Source: Pseudomonas mucidolens (GTDB lineage Bacteria; Pseudomonadota; Gammaproteobacteria; Pseudomonadales; Pseudomonadaceae). Taken from it: a DNA stretch of 64,000 nt. How positions within the stretch are numbered: the first letter of the stretch is position 1; the number at the start of each line of letters is the position of its first letter. The stretch spans positions 3,658,001 to 3,722,000 of the forward strand of contig NZ_LT629802.1 of NCBI RefSeq assembly GCF_900106045.1, read 5' to 3'. Both the position numbers and the translations under genes were made by a program. The notes beneath the pieces were generated by a model. It did no database searches. It worked only from the letters and a program-made list of their open reading frames with translations, and was not told where the DNA came from. Positions 38,510 to 49,563 of the stretch are shown here, one piece after another.

Positions 38510-40135
38510 ATGCACCGCAGGAATTTGCTCAAAGCGTCCATGGCCATCGCTGCCTACACCGGGCTCTCGGCCAGCGGCCTGTTGGCCACCCAGGCCTGGG
38601 CCACGACTCGTACAGCCGATGGCGATGCCAAGGCCTTCGACTTCGACTGGCTCAAGCACCAGGCCAGACAATTGGCCGGCAACCCGTACCAGGACACCCG
38701 GCAAGTGTTGCCGCCGACACTGGCGACCATGACTCCGCAGAACTTCAACGCCATTGGTTATGACGCCAATCATTCGCTGTGGAAAAACCTCAACGGCCAA
38801 CTGGATGTGCAGTTTTTCCACGTCGGCATGGGCTTCAAGACCCCAGTGCGCATGCACAGCGTCGACCCGAAGACACGTCAGGCGCGAGAGGTTCACTTCC
38901 GCCCCTCGCTGTTTAACTATGAGAAAACCACGGTCGATACCCGGCAACTCAAAGGCGACCTGGGGTTTGCCGGGTTCAAGCTGTTCAAGGCACCGAAACT
39001 CGACCGCCACGATGTGGTGTCTTTCCTCGGCGCCAGCTATTTCCGTGCCGTGGATAACACCGGTCAGTACGGCCTTTCTGCCCGTGGCCTGGCCATCGAT
39101 ACCTACGCCAACAAGCCCGAGGAATTCCCCGACTTCACTCAGTTCTGGTTCGAGACGCCGACCAGGGACAGCACGCGTTTCGTGGTCTACGCCCTGCTCG
39201 ACTCACCGAGTGCCACCGGCGCTTACCGCTTCGACATCGACTGCCAGGCTACCCAGGTGGTAATGGCCATCGACGCGCACATCAACGCCCGTAGCGCCAT
39301 TCAGCAAATGGGTATCGCGCCGATGACCAGCATGTTCAGTTGCGGGACACATGAGCGACGCATGTGCGACACCATCCACCCGCAGATCCACGACTCGGAT
39401 CGCCTGTCGATGTGGCGTGGCAACGGCGAGTGGATCTGCCGCCCGCTGAACAATCCGGCTACCCTGCAATTCAATGCCTTCGCCGATAACAATCCGAAAG
39501 GGTTCGGCCTGCTGCAGACCGATCATGAATTCGCCAGCTATCAGGACACCGTCGACTGGTACAGCAAGCGCCCGAGTCTGTGGGTGGAACCAACTACCGC
39601 ATGGGGCGAAGGCTCTATCGACCTGCTGGAAATTCCGACCACCGGCGAGACCATGGACAATATCGTCGCTTTCTGGACCCCGAAAAAGCCGGTAGCGGCC
39701 GGCGACGCCCTGACCTTCGGCTACAAGCTTTACTGGAGCGCCCTGCCTCCGGTCAACACGCCGCTGGCGCAGGTCAACGCCACGCGTTCCGGCATGGGAG
39801 GGTTCACCGAGGGTTGGGCTCCGGGAGAACATTATCCCGCGGTGTGGGCGCGCCGCTTCGCCGTGGATTTCAAGGGCGGTGGCCTTGATCACTTGCCCGA
39901 AGGCTCGGGGATTGAACCGGTGATCACCTGCTCCCATGGCGAAGTAAAGGACTTCAGCGTGCTGGTGCTCGATGATATCAAGGGTTACCGCATTCTCTTC
40001 GACTGGTACCCAACCAGCGACAGCGTGGAGCCGGTGGAGATGCGCCTGTTCATTCGCAGCAACGAGCGCACCTTGAGTGAAACCTGGTTGTATCAGTACT
40101 TCCCGCCAGCCCCGCACAAACGCACCTACACCTGA
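38510..40135 (+). CDS. opgD: Periplasmic glucan biosynthesis protein OpgD
   Basis: 541 residues from ATG 38510. The twin-arginine signal is [20 protein letters not shown], ending ATQAWA, which fits OpgD as a Tat-exported protein. The mature region is the OpgG/MdoG fold: [49 protein letters not shown], then FAVDFKGG and ILFDWYPT. It trims or branches osmoregulated periplasmic glucans together with OpgG/H encoded elsewhere. The open frame 32 codons upstream does not form a better signal. Confidence 0.95.
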   Translation: MHRRNLLKASMAIAAYTGLSASGLLATQAWATTRTADGDAKAFDFDWLKHQARQLAGNPYQDTRQVLPPTLATMTPQNFNAIGYDANHSLWKNLNGQLDVQFFHVGMGFKTPVRMHSVDPKTRQAREVHFRPSLFNYEKTTVDTRQLKGDLGFAGFKLFKAPKLDRHDVVSFLGASYFRAVDNTGQYGLSARGLAIDTYANKPEEFPDFTQFWFETPTRDSTRFVVYALLDSPSATGAYRFDIDCQATQVVMAIDAHINARSAIQQMGIAPMTSMFSCGTHERRMCDTIHPQIHDSDRLSMWRGNGEWICRPLNNPATLQFNAFADNNPKGFGLLQTDHEFASYQDTVDWYSKRPSLWVEPTTAWGEGSIDLLEIPTTGETMDNIVAFWTPKKPVAAGDALTFGYKLYWSALPPVNTPLAQVNATRSGMGGFTEGWAPGEHYPAVWARRFAVDFKGGGLDHLPEGSGIEPVITCSHGEVKDFSVLVLDDIKGYRILFDWYPTSDSVEPVEMRLFIRSNERTLSETWLYQYFPPAPHKRTYT

Positions 40136-40183
40136 GGTAAAGCGCTCCCTCGCGCACTGCAGCGTGGGAGCGCCGCCACCGCT

Positions 40184-40369
40184 CTAGAACCGCGACACAT
40201 TCTTCATTGCGCCAACCAGATAACGCATTGCCACCTGATCGCTCTTGCTCAAGGCGCGGTAACTCTCCAGCAATTGCGCCTCATCCGAACTCAACCGATG
40301 ACCCTGCAACCACCCTTTGCGGTTGAACAAAAACACCAGAACACCTGCTACACCACTGGGCTTGGCCAT
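40184..40369 (-). CDS. Small conserved hypothetical protein, 61 aa
   Basis: Begins MAKPSGVAGVLVFLFNRKGW and ends VAMRYLVGAMKNVSRF. GGAG lies nine bases before ATG 40369. Positively charged, with a short hydrophobic N-terminal stretch (~7-16). It resembles small unknown Pseudomonas proteins but I cannot name a family. Convergent with opgD. Confidence 0.55.
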   Translation of the reverse strand: MAKPSGVAGVLVFLFNRKGWLQGHRLSSDEAQLLESYRALSKSDQVAMRYLVGAMKNVSRF

Positions 40370-40690
40370 GGACTGTTTCTCCGCGCAATAAACGACATTT
40401 CCTGATGCCCATACGCCTGTGCGGTAAAGCACAAGGCCTGATCGGGCAAACAGCGATGCTGACTTCCTAGGCCAGAAACCCGCCTTACTTCAAGCGTAGA
40501 AACGATCCACGGCACTGGTGAGATTTTTTAGAGTATTCACTTAAAAAATCACCTTAAACCAAAAACCTGCAGAAAATTCTTACCGCTGGATTAACCGGGT
40601 CGCGGCATCGCTACGTCTGTCCATGGTCGCTGCACGCGTCAAGAAAAAACCCACCGGCCTGCGGTGGGTTTGAATGCCTAGCGCGTGTCA
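40370..40690. other. Intergenic region with AT-rich palindrome and terminator
   Basis: No gene is supported. It contains the promoter zone of the 61-aa gene, an imperfect AT-rich inverted repeat (40517-40530 against 40542-40553, TTTTTTA/TAAAAAA cores flanked by GGTGA/TCACC), and the terminator of the flavin reductase at 40644-40670. Confidence 0.7.
40644..40670 (-). terminator. Terminator of the flavin oxidoreductase gene
   Basis: AACCCACCG stem pairs with CGGTGGGTT around a 5-base loop; the minus strand continues into six Ts. It lies 20 bases past the stop of the Old-Yellow-Enzyme gene. Confidence 0.88.
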
Positions 40691-41797
40691 TCAGTCGCGC
40701 AGGTCCGACTCGTGAATTGGCTGATCACGGTGGGTCGCTCGCTGATACTGCGCCGGCCAGACTGCCGTGCGCCCACCCAGGTCATCGTCGGCATGCAACG
40801 GCCAATACGGGTCACGTAGCAGTTCACGGGCGAGGAAGATCAGATCAGCCTGGTTGGTGCGCAGAATGTGCTCGGCTTGGGCCGGTTCGGTAATCATTCC
40901 AACAGTGCCGGTGGCCATGCCCGATTCCTTGCGCACGCGCTCGGCAAAGCGGGTTTGATACCCGGGGCCTGTAGGAATTTCTGCGTTGGCCGCGGTGCCG
41001 CCGGACGACACGTCGATCAGATCGACTCCCAGGTCTTTCAGCCGCCGCGCCAGTTCCACGGTTTCGTCCGGGTTCCAGCCGTCTTCGACCCAATCGGTGG
41101 CCGACACCCGCACAAACACCGGCAAGTCTTGCGGCCACACATCACGCACGGCCTCGGTGACTTGCAGCACCAGGCGGATACGGTTTTCAAAGGAACCGCC
41201 GTACTGGTCCTGGCGCTGGTTACTCAGGGGCGATAGAAACTGATGCAACAGATAGCCATGCGCCGCATGCACTTCCACCACCTTGAAGCCGGCGGTCAAG
41301 GCGCGTTTAGCGGCAGCGACGAAATCGTCAATGAGTGTCTGGATTTGCCCTTCATCCAGCTGCCTGGGGGCCGTGTGCTGCGGATCGAAAGAAATCGGCG
41401 AGGGGCCGACCGGAACCCAGCCGCCCTCCTCGGGTTTGACGCTGCCGTGCTTGCCGATCCATGGCCGATGGGTGCTGGCCTTGCGTCCGGCGTGGGCCAG
41501 TTGAATGCCTGCCACGGCGCCCTGGGCGTTGATAAAACGGGTGATGCGTTGCAGGGGCTCGATCTGCTCATCGTTCCACAGCCCCAGGTCCTCGGCGGTG
41601 ATACGGCCATCGGCGGTGACCGCAGTGGCTTCGGTAAAAACCAACCCGGCGCCGCCCACCGCTCGACTGCCAAGGTGGACCAAGTGCCAGTCATTGGCCA
41701 GGCCATCCACGGAGGAGTACTGACACATAGGCGACACGGCGATACGGTTGAGCAGGGTCAATTGACGCAGGGTGTAGGGTTCGAGCAACAGACTCAT
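40691..41797 (-). CDS. NADH:flavin oxidoreductase, Old Yellow Enzyme family (YqjM/XenA-like)
   Basis: 368 residues from ATG 41797. FMN-dependent TIM-barrel reductase of activated alkenes or xenobiotics. The start EPYTLRQLTLLNRIAVSPMCQYS has the cysteine (in PMCQYS) typical of the YqjM/NamA/XenA branch rather than classical OYE. Other marks: FTEATAVTADGRIT, GIQLAHAGRKAS, AAHGYLLHQFLSPLSN and DQYGGSFENRIRL, then the FMN phosphate site in AEHILRTNQADLIFLARELL. Sits alone between terminators. Physiological substrate unknown. Confidence 0.93.
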   Translation of the reverse strand: MSLLLEPYTLRQLTLLNRIAVSPMCQYSSVDGLANDWHLVHLGSRAVGGAGLVFTEATAVTADGRITAEDLGLWNDEQIEPLQRITRFINAQGAVAGIQLAHAGRKASTHRPWIGKHGSVKPEEGGWVPVGPSPISFDPQHTAPRQLDEGQIQTLIDDFVAAAKRALTAGFKVVEVHAAHGYLLHQFLSPLSNQRQDQYGGSFENRIRLVLQVTEAVRDVWPQDLPVFVRVSATDWVEDGWNPDETVELARRLKDLGVDLIDVSSGGTAANAEIPTGPGYQTRFAERVRKESGMATGTVGMITEPAQAEHILRTNQADLIFLARELLRDPYWPLHADDDLGGRTAVWPAQYQRATHRDQPIHESDLRD

Positions 41798-41965
41798 GGG
41801 GCACCTCTTCTCATATCCGGTGGGCATAGGCTCCAGGGTTCTGTCTGATCGATACGCGTGACAAGAAGATGATAAGCCCGTCCCCCGCGGGCAGAAAAAG
41901 ACACGTTCACAAGACCAATCACACAGAGCTTAGAGACTAGTCGACAACCGAGAATTGCACAGGGT

Positions 41966-43675
41966 TCAGCGTGGTTCGATGTGCGCGATCATCAGTTGCA
42001 CGGTTTCCTGGCCACGGAACTCATTCACGTCGAGTTTGTAGGCCAGTTCCACCCAGCGAATGGTCGGGTTCGGCCAGACCTCGCGGTCAATGCCAAAGGC
42101 AATACCGTCGAGCTTCACCGAGCCGCATTCGCTCTTGAGCACCACTTTGAGGTGACGCTCGCCCACGACGCGCTGTTCCACCAGTTGAAACACACCGTGA
42201 AACAAGGGCTCGGGAAAGTGCTGGCCCCAGGGCCCGGCGTGACGCAAGGCGCGGGCCAGGTCCAGGTGAAACTCTTCCACCGCGAGGGTGCCATCGGACA
42301 GTAAGCGCCCGGTCAGGTCTTCTTCACGCAACTGTCGACGGACCTCGGCATCGAAGGCTTCGGCAAACAGCGGGAAGTTAGCCTCAGGCAGGGTCAGGCC
42401 CGCCGCCATGGCATGACCACCATACTTGGCGATCAGGTTGGGATGCTGGCTGGCCACTACGGCCAGGGCATCGCGGATATGAAAACCCGGCACCGAACGC
42501 CCTGAGCCCTTCAGCAGGCCATCACCGGCATCGGCAAAGGCGATGGTCGGGCGGAAATAACGCTCTTTCATGCGTGACGCCAGAATCCCGATCACCCCTT
42601 GGTGCCATTCGGGATCGAACAGGCACAAGCCGAACGGCATCGATTCCACCGGCAAATCCTTGAGCTGGGCCAGCGCTTCGCGCTGCATGCCTTGCTCGAT
42701 GGATTTACGGTCCTGGTTCATGCCATCCAACTGCGCGGCCATTTCCCGCGCCATGGCGAAGTCGCTGGTGAGCAGGCATTCGATGCCCAGGCTCATGTCG
42801 TCCAGACGGCCGGCGGCGTTCAGGCGTGGCCCGAGAATGAACCCCAGGTCGGTGGACGTGATGCGGGCGTGATCGCGCTTGGCCACTTCGAGGATCGCCT
42901 TGATCCCCGGTCGGGCGCGACCGGCGCGAATACGCTCCAGGCCCTGATGGACCAGGATGCGGTTGTTGGCATCCAGCGGCACCACATCGGCCACGCTGCC
43001 CAACGCCACCAAGTCCAGCAATTCGCCGATGTTCGGCTGTGGCGCCTGGTCATACCAGCCAAGGCTGCGCAAGCGCGCGCGCAACGCCATCAGCACGTAA
43101 AAAATCACCCCGACGCCGGCCAGCGCTTTACTGGGAAACCCGCAGCCGGGCTGGTTCGGATTGACGATGGCGTCGGCCGCCGGCAATTCATCACCGGGCA
43201 AGTGGTGGTCGGTGACCAACACTTTGAGCCCGGCCGCCTTGGCCGCCGCCACACCTTCGACACTGGAGATACCGTTATCCACAGTGATCAGCAACTGCGG
43301 CTCGCGCTGCAAAGCCACCGCAACAATTTCCGGGGTCAGGCCGTAGCCGTATTCAAAGCGATTGGGCACCAGGTAATCGACATGGGCCGCCCCGAGCAAG
43401 CGCAGGCCGAGCGTCCCCACGGTGCTGGCCGTGGCACCGTCGGCGTCAAAGTCGCCTACGATCAGAATCCGCTGGCGTTGCTCCAGGGCCGTCACCAGCA
43501 GATCCACGGCAGCCTCGATCCCCTTGAGCTGCTGATAGGGGATCAGCCGTGCCAGGCTTTTATCCAGCTCTGCTTGCGACTGCACACCGCGTGCGGCGTA
43601 AAGGCGGGTCAACAGCGGTGGCAGTTCCCCCAGAAAGGGCAGGACGGCGGGCAACGGGCGAGGATCGATACGCAT
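41966..43675 (-). CDS. recJ: Single-stranded-DNA exonuclease RecJ
   Basis: 569 residues. It degrades single-stranded DNA 5' to 3' in mismatch repair and RecF-pathway recombination. DHH-family motifs are complete: motif I VGDFDADGATAS (residues ~75-86), VDNGISS, and DHH in LVTDHHLPGDELP; later LGPRLNAAGRLDD and the DHHA1 GGHAMAAGLTL segment. The ATG at 43675 lies 44 bases from the REP pair at 43719-43819, which separates it from the yaeQ-like gene. Confidence 0.97.
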   Translation of the reverse strand: MRIDPRPLPAVLPFLGELPPLLTRLYAARGVQSQAELDKSLARLIPYQQLKGIEAAVDLLVTALEQRQRILIVGDFDADGATASTVGTLGLRLLGAAHVDYLVPNRFEYGYGLTPEIVAVALQREPQLLITVDNGISSVEGVAAAKAAGLKVLVTDHHLPGDELPAADAIVNPNQPGCGFPSKALAGVGVIFYVLMALRARLRSLGWYDQAPQPNIGELLDLVALGSVADVVPLDANNRILVHQGLERIRAGRARPGIKAILEVAKRDHARITSTDLGFILGPRLNAAGRLDDMSLGIECLLTSDFAMAREMAAQLDGMNQDRKSIEQGMQREALAQLKDLPVESMPFGLCLFDPEWHQGVIGILASRMKERYFRPTIAFADAGDGLLKGSGRSVPGFHIRDALAVVASQHPNLIAKYGGHAMAAGLTLPEANFPLFAEAFDAEVRRQLREEDLTGRLLSDGTLAVEEFHLDLARALRHAGPWGQHFPEPLFHGVFQLVEQRVVGERHLKVVLKSECGSVKLDGIAFGIDREVWPNPTIRWVELAYKLDVNEFRGQETVQLMIAHIEPR

Positions 43676-43718
43676 GGGGTGACGGGTACTTCTCTAATGA
43701 CAGATAAAAATTTGCCCC

Positions 43719-43819
43719 TGTAGGAGCGAGCTTGCTCGCGAAAAAACCAGAGAACGCCTCGGGGTGTCCGATTGCCGGCGTTATCGTTAACGATCTTCGC
43801 GAGCAAGCTCGCTCCTACA
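43719..43819. repeat. REP pair / BIME, family A, copy 2
   Basis: Perfect 24-base inverted arms (43719-43742 and 43796-43819) with the same TGTAGGAGCGAGCTTGCTCG core as copy 1, around a 53-base spacer. It lies between two minus-strand genes, 15 bases past the yaeQ-like stop. Confidence 0.93.
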
Positions 43820-43834
43820 AGGATGTGTTTGGTT

Positions 43835-44377
43835 TCAGCCGCGCTCGCCCACCAGCCACTGAAGCTGGACCTCATGCTGGCCACGATCGTCGGTCACAAA
43901 GATCGTACCTTCACTGATCATCACATCCCACTTGATCACGCGGGGCATGTCCTTGGCCAGGGTTTCGAGGATTTCCTGGGGCACGGCGGCAATGTGTACG
44001 TTTTTCAGGTTATTGGCCACCGGCACCACTTTACCTTCCCATACGCGCAGGCTGCCGTAGGCCAGGAGGCTGGTGCGTTCAGTGCGACGCGAACACCAGG
44101 TCAGGCGATCCGCATCCGGCTGACCGACTTCGATCCAGTGCAATACTCGATCATCCAGGCTTTTTTCCCACAGGGCTGGTTCGTCTACGTCTGACAGGCC
44201 ACGACCAAACGCCAACTGCTCGTTATACCAAAGGGCATAGGCCAACAGACGCACGGTCATGCGTTCTTCGGTTTCCGAAGGGTGACGGGCGATGGTTTGC
44301 TTGACGCTTTCGTACACAGAACGATCGAGGTCGGTCAGGTTGAGTTCAAACTTGTAGGTCGTGGACGGCTGGGCCAT
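43835..44377 (-). CDS. yaeQ: YaeQ-family protein
   Basis: 180 residues, the full length of YaeQ. The family has a PD-(D/E)xK nuclease-like fold without proven function and was first noted as a suppressor of RfaH loss. Signatures: TTYKFELNLTDLDRSVYES, LAYALWYNEQLAFGRGLSDVDEPAL, and LHWIEVGQPDADRLTWCSRRT. The ATG at 44377 faces the divergent CoA-transferase gene 148 bases away. Function is not known. Confidence 0.93.
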   Translation of the reverse strand: MAQPSTTYKFELNLTDLDRSVYESVKQTIARHPSETEERMTVRLLAYALWYNEQLAFGRGLSDVDEPALWEKSLDDRVLHWIEVGQPDADRLTWCSRRTERTSLLAYGSLRVWEGKVVPVANNLKNVHIAAVPQEILETLAKDMPRVIKWDVMISEGTIFVTDDRGQHEVQLQWLVGERG

Positions 44378-44525
44378 GAACGGACTTCTAGAGACAGGAA
44401 AAGGCGGCCAGTCTAACCGATGCCGAGGTCATTCAACGAATCCTGCGCCGCATCAGGGTTGTCGCTGGATCGATTGCCTATGTTAAAAAGCAGTACATAC
44501 TTGCCCGTCGCTTGTAAGGATCCTT

Positions 44526-45725
44526 ATGTCGCTTAACGTCAAACCGCTTGCCGGCCTGAAAGTCATCGAACTGGGGACCTTGATCGCCGGCCCGTTTGCC
44601 TCACGTATCTGCGCGGAGTTCGGTGCCGAGGTCATCAAGGTCGAATCCCCGGACGGCGGCGACCCGCTGCGTAAATGGCGTAAGCTGTATGAAGGTACGT
44701 CCCTCTGGTGGTTCGTCCAGGCACGCAACAAAAAATCGCTGACCCTGAACCTGAAACACCCCGACGGCCTGGCGATCCTCAAACAGTTGCTGGCGGATGC
44801 CGACATCCTGATCGAGAACTTCCGCCCTGGCGTGCTGGAGAAGCTTGGCCTGGACTGGGACACCTTGCACGCCCTGAACCCCAAACTGGTGATGGTGCGC
44901 CTCTCGGGCTTCGGTCAGACCGGGCCGATGAAGGCACAACCCGGTTTCGGCGCGGTCGGCGAATCCATGGGAGGCCTGCGTTATATCACCGGTTTCGAAG
45001 ACCGTCCGCCGGTGCGTACCGGCATTTCCATCGGGGACTCGATCGCCGCATTGTGGGCGGTGATTGGCGCCTTGATGGCTTTGCGTCACCGCGAGGTCAA
45101 TGGCGGCCTGGGGCAAGTGGTGGATGTCGCGCTCTATGAAGCGATCTTTGCCATGATGGAAAGCATGATCCCCGAGTTTGACGTCTTCGGGTTTATCCGT
45201 GAACGTACCGGCAACATCATGCCGGGGATTACTCCGTCCTCGATCCATACCAGCGCCGACGGCAAACATGTGCAAATCGGCGCCAATGGCGATGCGATCT
45301 TCAAGCGTTTCATGCTGCTCATCGGTCGTGAGGACTTGGCCAACGATCCCCTCCTGGCCAGCAACGATGGCCGCGACAGCCGTCGTGACGAGCTGTATGG
45401 CGTGATCGATCGCTGGGTCAATTCACTGCCGCTGGAGCAGGTGATGCAGCAGTTGAACCAGGCCGAGGTCCCAGCCAGCCGGATCTACAGCGCCGAAGAC
45501 ATGCTCGGCGATCCGCAATTCCTGGCCCGGGAAATGTTCCTCAAGGCGCAATTGCCCGATGGCAAGGACTTCAAGATGCCCGGCATCGTACCGAAGCTGT
45601 CGGATACCCCCGGCGGTTGCGAGTGGGTCGGACCGCAACTGGGGGAACACAACGCCAGCGTGCTCAATTCACTGGGCTACGATGATCTGGCAATCAGTCG
45701 TCTGCGCAACGACGGCGCGATATAA
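44526..45725 (+). CDS. CaiB/BaiF-family CoA-transferase
   Basis: 399 residues. Class III CoA-transferases move CoA between carboxylic acids. Typical sequence: LAGLKVIELGTLIAGPFA at the start, AEVIKVESPDGGDPLR, NKKSLTLNLKHPDG, LLADADILIENFRPG, and a catalytic-aspartate region GISIGDSIAALWAVIGALMA; the second lobe ends with TPGGCEWVGPQLGEHN. Substrates cannot be read from sequence. Stands alone; there is no linked dehydrogenase or ligase in this window. Confidence 0.92.
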   Translation: MSLNVKPLAGLKVIELGTLIAGPFASRICAEFGAEVIKVESPDGGDPLRKWRKLYEGTSLWWFVQARNKKSLTLNLKHPDGLAILKQLLADADILIENFRPGVLEKLGLDWDTLHALNPKLVMVRLSGFGQTGPMKAQPGFGAVGESMGGLRYITGFEDRPPVRTGISIGDSIAALWAVIGALMALRHREVNGGLGQVVDVALYEAIFAMMESMIPEFDVFGFIRERTGNIMPGITPSSIHTSADGKHVQIGANGDAIFKRFMLLIGREDLANDPLLASNDGRDSRRDELYGVIDRWVNSLPLEQVMQQLNQAEVPASRIYSAEDMLGDPQFLAREMFLKAQLPDGKDFKMPGIVPKLSDTPGGCEWVGPQLGEHNASVLNSLGYDDLAISRLRNDGAI

Positions 45726-45785
45726 AACGCGATCCGCGCTGCTACAAGGAAACAGCCGCGCCCTGACAAATCGCGGGCAAAAAGA

Positions 45786-45817
45786 AACCCCGAGCAGTGG
45801 GGAGACAACTCGGGGTT
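45786..45817. terminator. Bidirectional terminator after the CoA-transferase gene
   Basis: 9-bp stem (AACCCCGAG / CTCGGGGTT) with a 14-base loop; on the minus strand it runs into TTTCTTTTTG. It lies between the CoA-transferase and the convergent DUF3509 gene. Confidence 0.75.
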
Positions 45818-45933
45818 AAACGTGGCCTACAAAGACCAGTACAACAAGCTACAAGCACCGGAGCACAATGCTTGATCCTGCTGTAAAAAATCAGACTGAC
45901 CTTGCTGTAGGAAGTTTCCCGATAAAAATAATT

Positions 45934-46218
45934 TCATGCGAGAACGCTGGCGCGGGTCTGGGCTGCGTTGCGCAACGCTGCAATGACCGAAGGTTCCAGG
46001 CGTCCTTCAGCGATTTTAAGATCACGGTGCAGGCAATCCACCACGTCGACCCACTCGCGCTTGTCGATCAATTGCGCACGATTGACTTCCCGCTCGACCA
46101 CAATTGCGCCCGCCGGGCTCTTCACAGTCACCAGACATTCACCCCTCACACCAGAGCTGGTCAGCGTAACCTGATAAGGACTCAGCGCTTCACTGAGCAA
46201 TAGGCTGATACTTTCCAT
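45934..46218 (-). CDS. DUF3509 protein
   Basis: 94 residues from ATG 46218 (MESISLLLSEALSPYQVTL); a GTG four codons earlier is also possible. Pattern of DUF3509: VTLTSSGVRGECLVTVKSP, then VVEREVNRAQLIDKREWVDV and LHRDLKIAEGRLEPSVIAAL. Small cytosolic protein restricted to Pseudomonas and relatives, function unknown. Convergent with the CoA-transferase gene. Confidence 0.85.
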   Translation of the reverse strand: MESISLLLSEALSPYQVTLTSSGVRGECLVTVKSPAGAIVVEREVNRAQLIDKREWVDVVDCLHRDLKIAEGRLEPSVIAALRNAAQTRASVLA

Positions 46219-46654
46219 CTCGATCACCACTTAATTGGAAAACAAAAATGTCGCCAAGGTGCAGGCATTCAAGTGACCTTCGCGCACAGCAGAAAGTTCG
46301 CTTTATGACGCAGCACTGTGCTGAGTCAAACGAGCATGCACGGCGAAGATGACAGAGAGAAAACAGGCGTGGGAGAGGTCGCTGAAACCTTGCGCGGGGG
46401 CGCAAATCGGCCTCTTCAAAACAAAAGGCGGTACAACCTTTGTGGCGAGGGGGCTCGTTTGTGGCGAGGGGGCTTGTCCCCCGTTGGGCTGCGCAGCAGC
46501 CCCAAAAAGCCCATCTCGGTCCTCCAGTCAAACCGGGGTGCCTGGTTTGAGGGCTGCTGCGCAGCCCAGCGGGGGCGATACGGCGTTCCGGCGAGCCCCC
46601 TCGCCACAGGAATGGGGTATGCCTGGGGGCTCTTGACTGAACAGGGCCTTGGAG
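46219..46654. other. Intergenic region between DUF3509 and thrC
   Basis: 436 bases without a supported gene. The right half holds family B copy 2, described next. The left 220 bases hold the DUF3509 promoter region and no clear boxes. Short open frames here are products of the repeat. Confidence 0.75.
46450..46610. repeat. Long inverted-repeat element, family B, copy 2
   Basis: Same architecture as 5210-5361: a left arm with TGTGGCGAGGGGGCTTGTCC, a GGGCTGCGCAGCAGCCC palindrome, a spacer that keeps TCCAGTCAAACCGGG, and a right arm. The right arm has diverged by an 18-20-base insertion (about 46577-46595) beside its tip. A partial duplicate of the left tip precedes it at about 46440-46458. The right end is 44 bases past the thrC stop. 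Confidence 0.85.
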
Positions 46655-48064
46655 TCAGAGCGGCTTGCCGCGATTGCCGTGCTGGCTGACAAACGCCTGG
46701 ACGGCGCCGAGGTCATTGGCCAGGACCGTGCAACGCTCCTCACGCTCGAACAGATCCGCCAGGTGCGGCGGCAGTTCCAGGGCCTTGCCGACGCCGGCCT
46801 TTTCCACGGCTTCAGGGAATTTGACCGGGTGCGCGGTGCCAAGGATCACCATCGGGATGTCCAGGCTACGGCGGCACTCACGCGCCGCCTTGACGCCAAT
46901 GGCGGTGTGCGGGTCCAGCAGCTCGCCGGTCTGGGCGTAGACTTCAGCGATGGTTTCGCAGGTCTCGGCGTCATCCACCGCCAGGGAATCGAACAGCTTG
47001 CGGGTTTCGGTCCAGCGCTCTTGGTCGACGCTGAAACCACCACCTTGCTTGAAACTGTCCATCAGATCGGCCAGGGCCGCCCCGTTGCGCCCATGCATAT
47101 CGAACAGCAAGCGTTCGAAATTCGACGAGACCATGATGTCCATCGACGGCGACAAGGTCGCGTGCAGGGTTTCCTTGACGTACTGATTACCGCTCATGAA
47201 ACGGTGCAGGATGTCGTTGCGGTTGGTGGCGACGATCAACTGATTGATCGGCAGGCCCATGTTGCGCGCCAGGTAACCGGCGAAGATATCGCCGAAGTTG
47301 CCGGTCGGCACCGAGAACGACACCGAACGCGCCGGGCCGCCCAACTGCAGGGAGGCGTGGAAGTAGTAGACGATCTGGGCCATGATCCGCGCCCAGTTGA
47401 TCGAGTTCACCGCCACCAGGCGTGTGCCCTTGAGGAAGCTCTGGTCGGCAAAGCTGGCCTTGACCATTTCCTGACAGTCATCGAAGTTGCCTTCGATGGC
47501 GATGTTGTGAATGTTCTCGCCAAAGAGGGTGGTCATCTGCCGGCGCTGCACTTCCGACACACGGTTATGCGGATGCAGGATGAAGATATCGACGTTTTCG
47601 CAGTGTTTGCAGCCTTCGATGGCCGCCGAACCGGTATCACCCGAGGTGGCACCGATGATCACCACGCGCTCGCCGCGCTTCTCCAACACGTAGTCGAGCA
47701 AACGACCGAGCAATTGCAGTGCGAAGTCCTTGAACGCCAGGGTCGGGCCGTGGAATAGCTCCAGCACCCACTCGTTACCGTTCAGTTGACGCAACGGCGC
47801 GACGGCATTGTGGGAAAACACGCCGTACGTTTCTTCCAGAATCTTTTTGAAGTCTGCATCCGGAATACTGCCGGTGACGAACGGACGCATAACCCGGAAG
47901 GCCAGCTCGTGGTATGGCAGGCCAGCCCAGGAGGCGATTTCCTCGTGGGTGAAACGTGGCAGGTTTTCCGGCACATACAAGCCACCGTCCGTGGCAAGGC
48001 CTGCCAGCAGGACATCTTCGAAATTCAGGGCCGGTGCCTGGCCGCGGGTGCTGATATAACGCAT
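46655..48064 (-). CDS. thrC: Threonine synthase
   Basis: 469 residues. Makes threonine from O-phosphohomoserine with PLP. The PLP lysine is in FHGPTLAFKDFALQLLGRLL (K near residue 114), the phosphate-binding loop is IGATSGDTGSAAIEG, and VPTGNFGDIFAGYLA marks the second substrate loop. Downstream of hom by 67 bases and likely in the same transcript. Intact and of normal length. Confidence 0.97.
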   Translation of the reverse strand: MRYISTRGQAPALNFEDVLLAGLATDGGLYVPENLPRFTHEEIASWAGLPYHELAFRVMRPFVTGSIPDADFKKILEETYGVFSHNAVAPLRQLNGNEWVLELFHGPTLAFKDFALQLLGRLLDYVLEKRGERVVIIGATSGDTGSAAIEGCKHCENVDIFILHPHNRVSEVQRRQMTTLFGENIHNIAIEGNFDDCQEMVKASFADQSFLKGTRLVAVNSINWARIMAQIVYYFHASLQLGGPARSVSFSVPTGNFGDIFAGYLARNMGLPINQLIVATNRNDILHRFMSGNQYVKETLHATLSPSMDIMVSSNFERLLFDMHGRNGAALADLMDSFKQGGGFSVDQERWTETRKLFDSLAVDDAETCETIAEVYAQTGELLDPHTAIGVKAARECRRSLDIPMVILGTAHPVKFPEAVEKAGVGKALELPPHLADLFEREERCTVLANDLGAVQAFVSQHGNRGKPL

Positions 48065-48131
48065 GACTGGCTCCTCAACATCATTCTTGAACAGAAGCCG
48101 CCGAACCCTCGGGGCCTCTGAAACATATCAG

Positions 48132-49436
<1,305 letters not shown>

Positions 49437-49563
49437 TGAAGAACTCCCCATGAAACGGCCGACTCAAGGTCGGCCGTGGAAAACAGCCGCACAACTGCGG
49501 CTCACTATTGATGACCCGCCGGCTGGTTGGCGGATCAAGATCGTCAAGGTTTGACGATACTGC
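49437..49563 (-). promoter_or_regulatory. Hairpin-rich leader between dsbC and hom
   Basis: Three stem-loops in 112 bases on the minus strand: 49540-49558 (ATCGTCAA/TTGACGAT), 49485-49502 (AGCCGC/GCGGCT, followed by GTTTTCC, terminator-like) and 49455-49477 (ACGGCCGAC/GTCGGCCGT, 9 bp) which ends four bases before the hom Shine-Dalgarno. The first two may end the dsbC transcript; the last could affect hom translation. Confidence 0.5.

Noticed and set aside
49452..49563. Threonine-type attenuator leader peptide before hom
   Set aside because: No start codon plus Thr/Ile codon run is present in the leader, so classical attenuation is unsupported.
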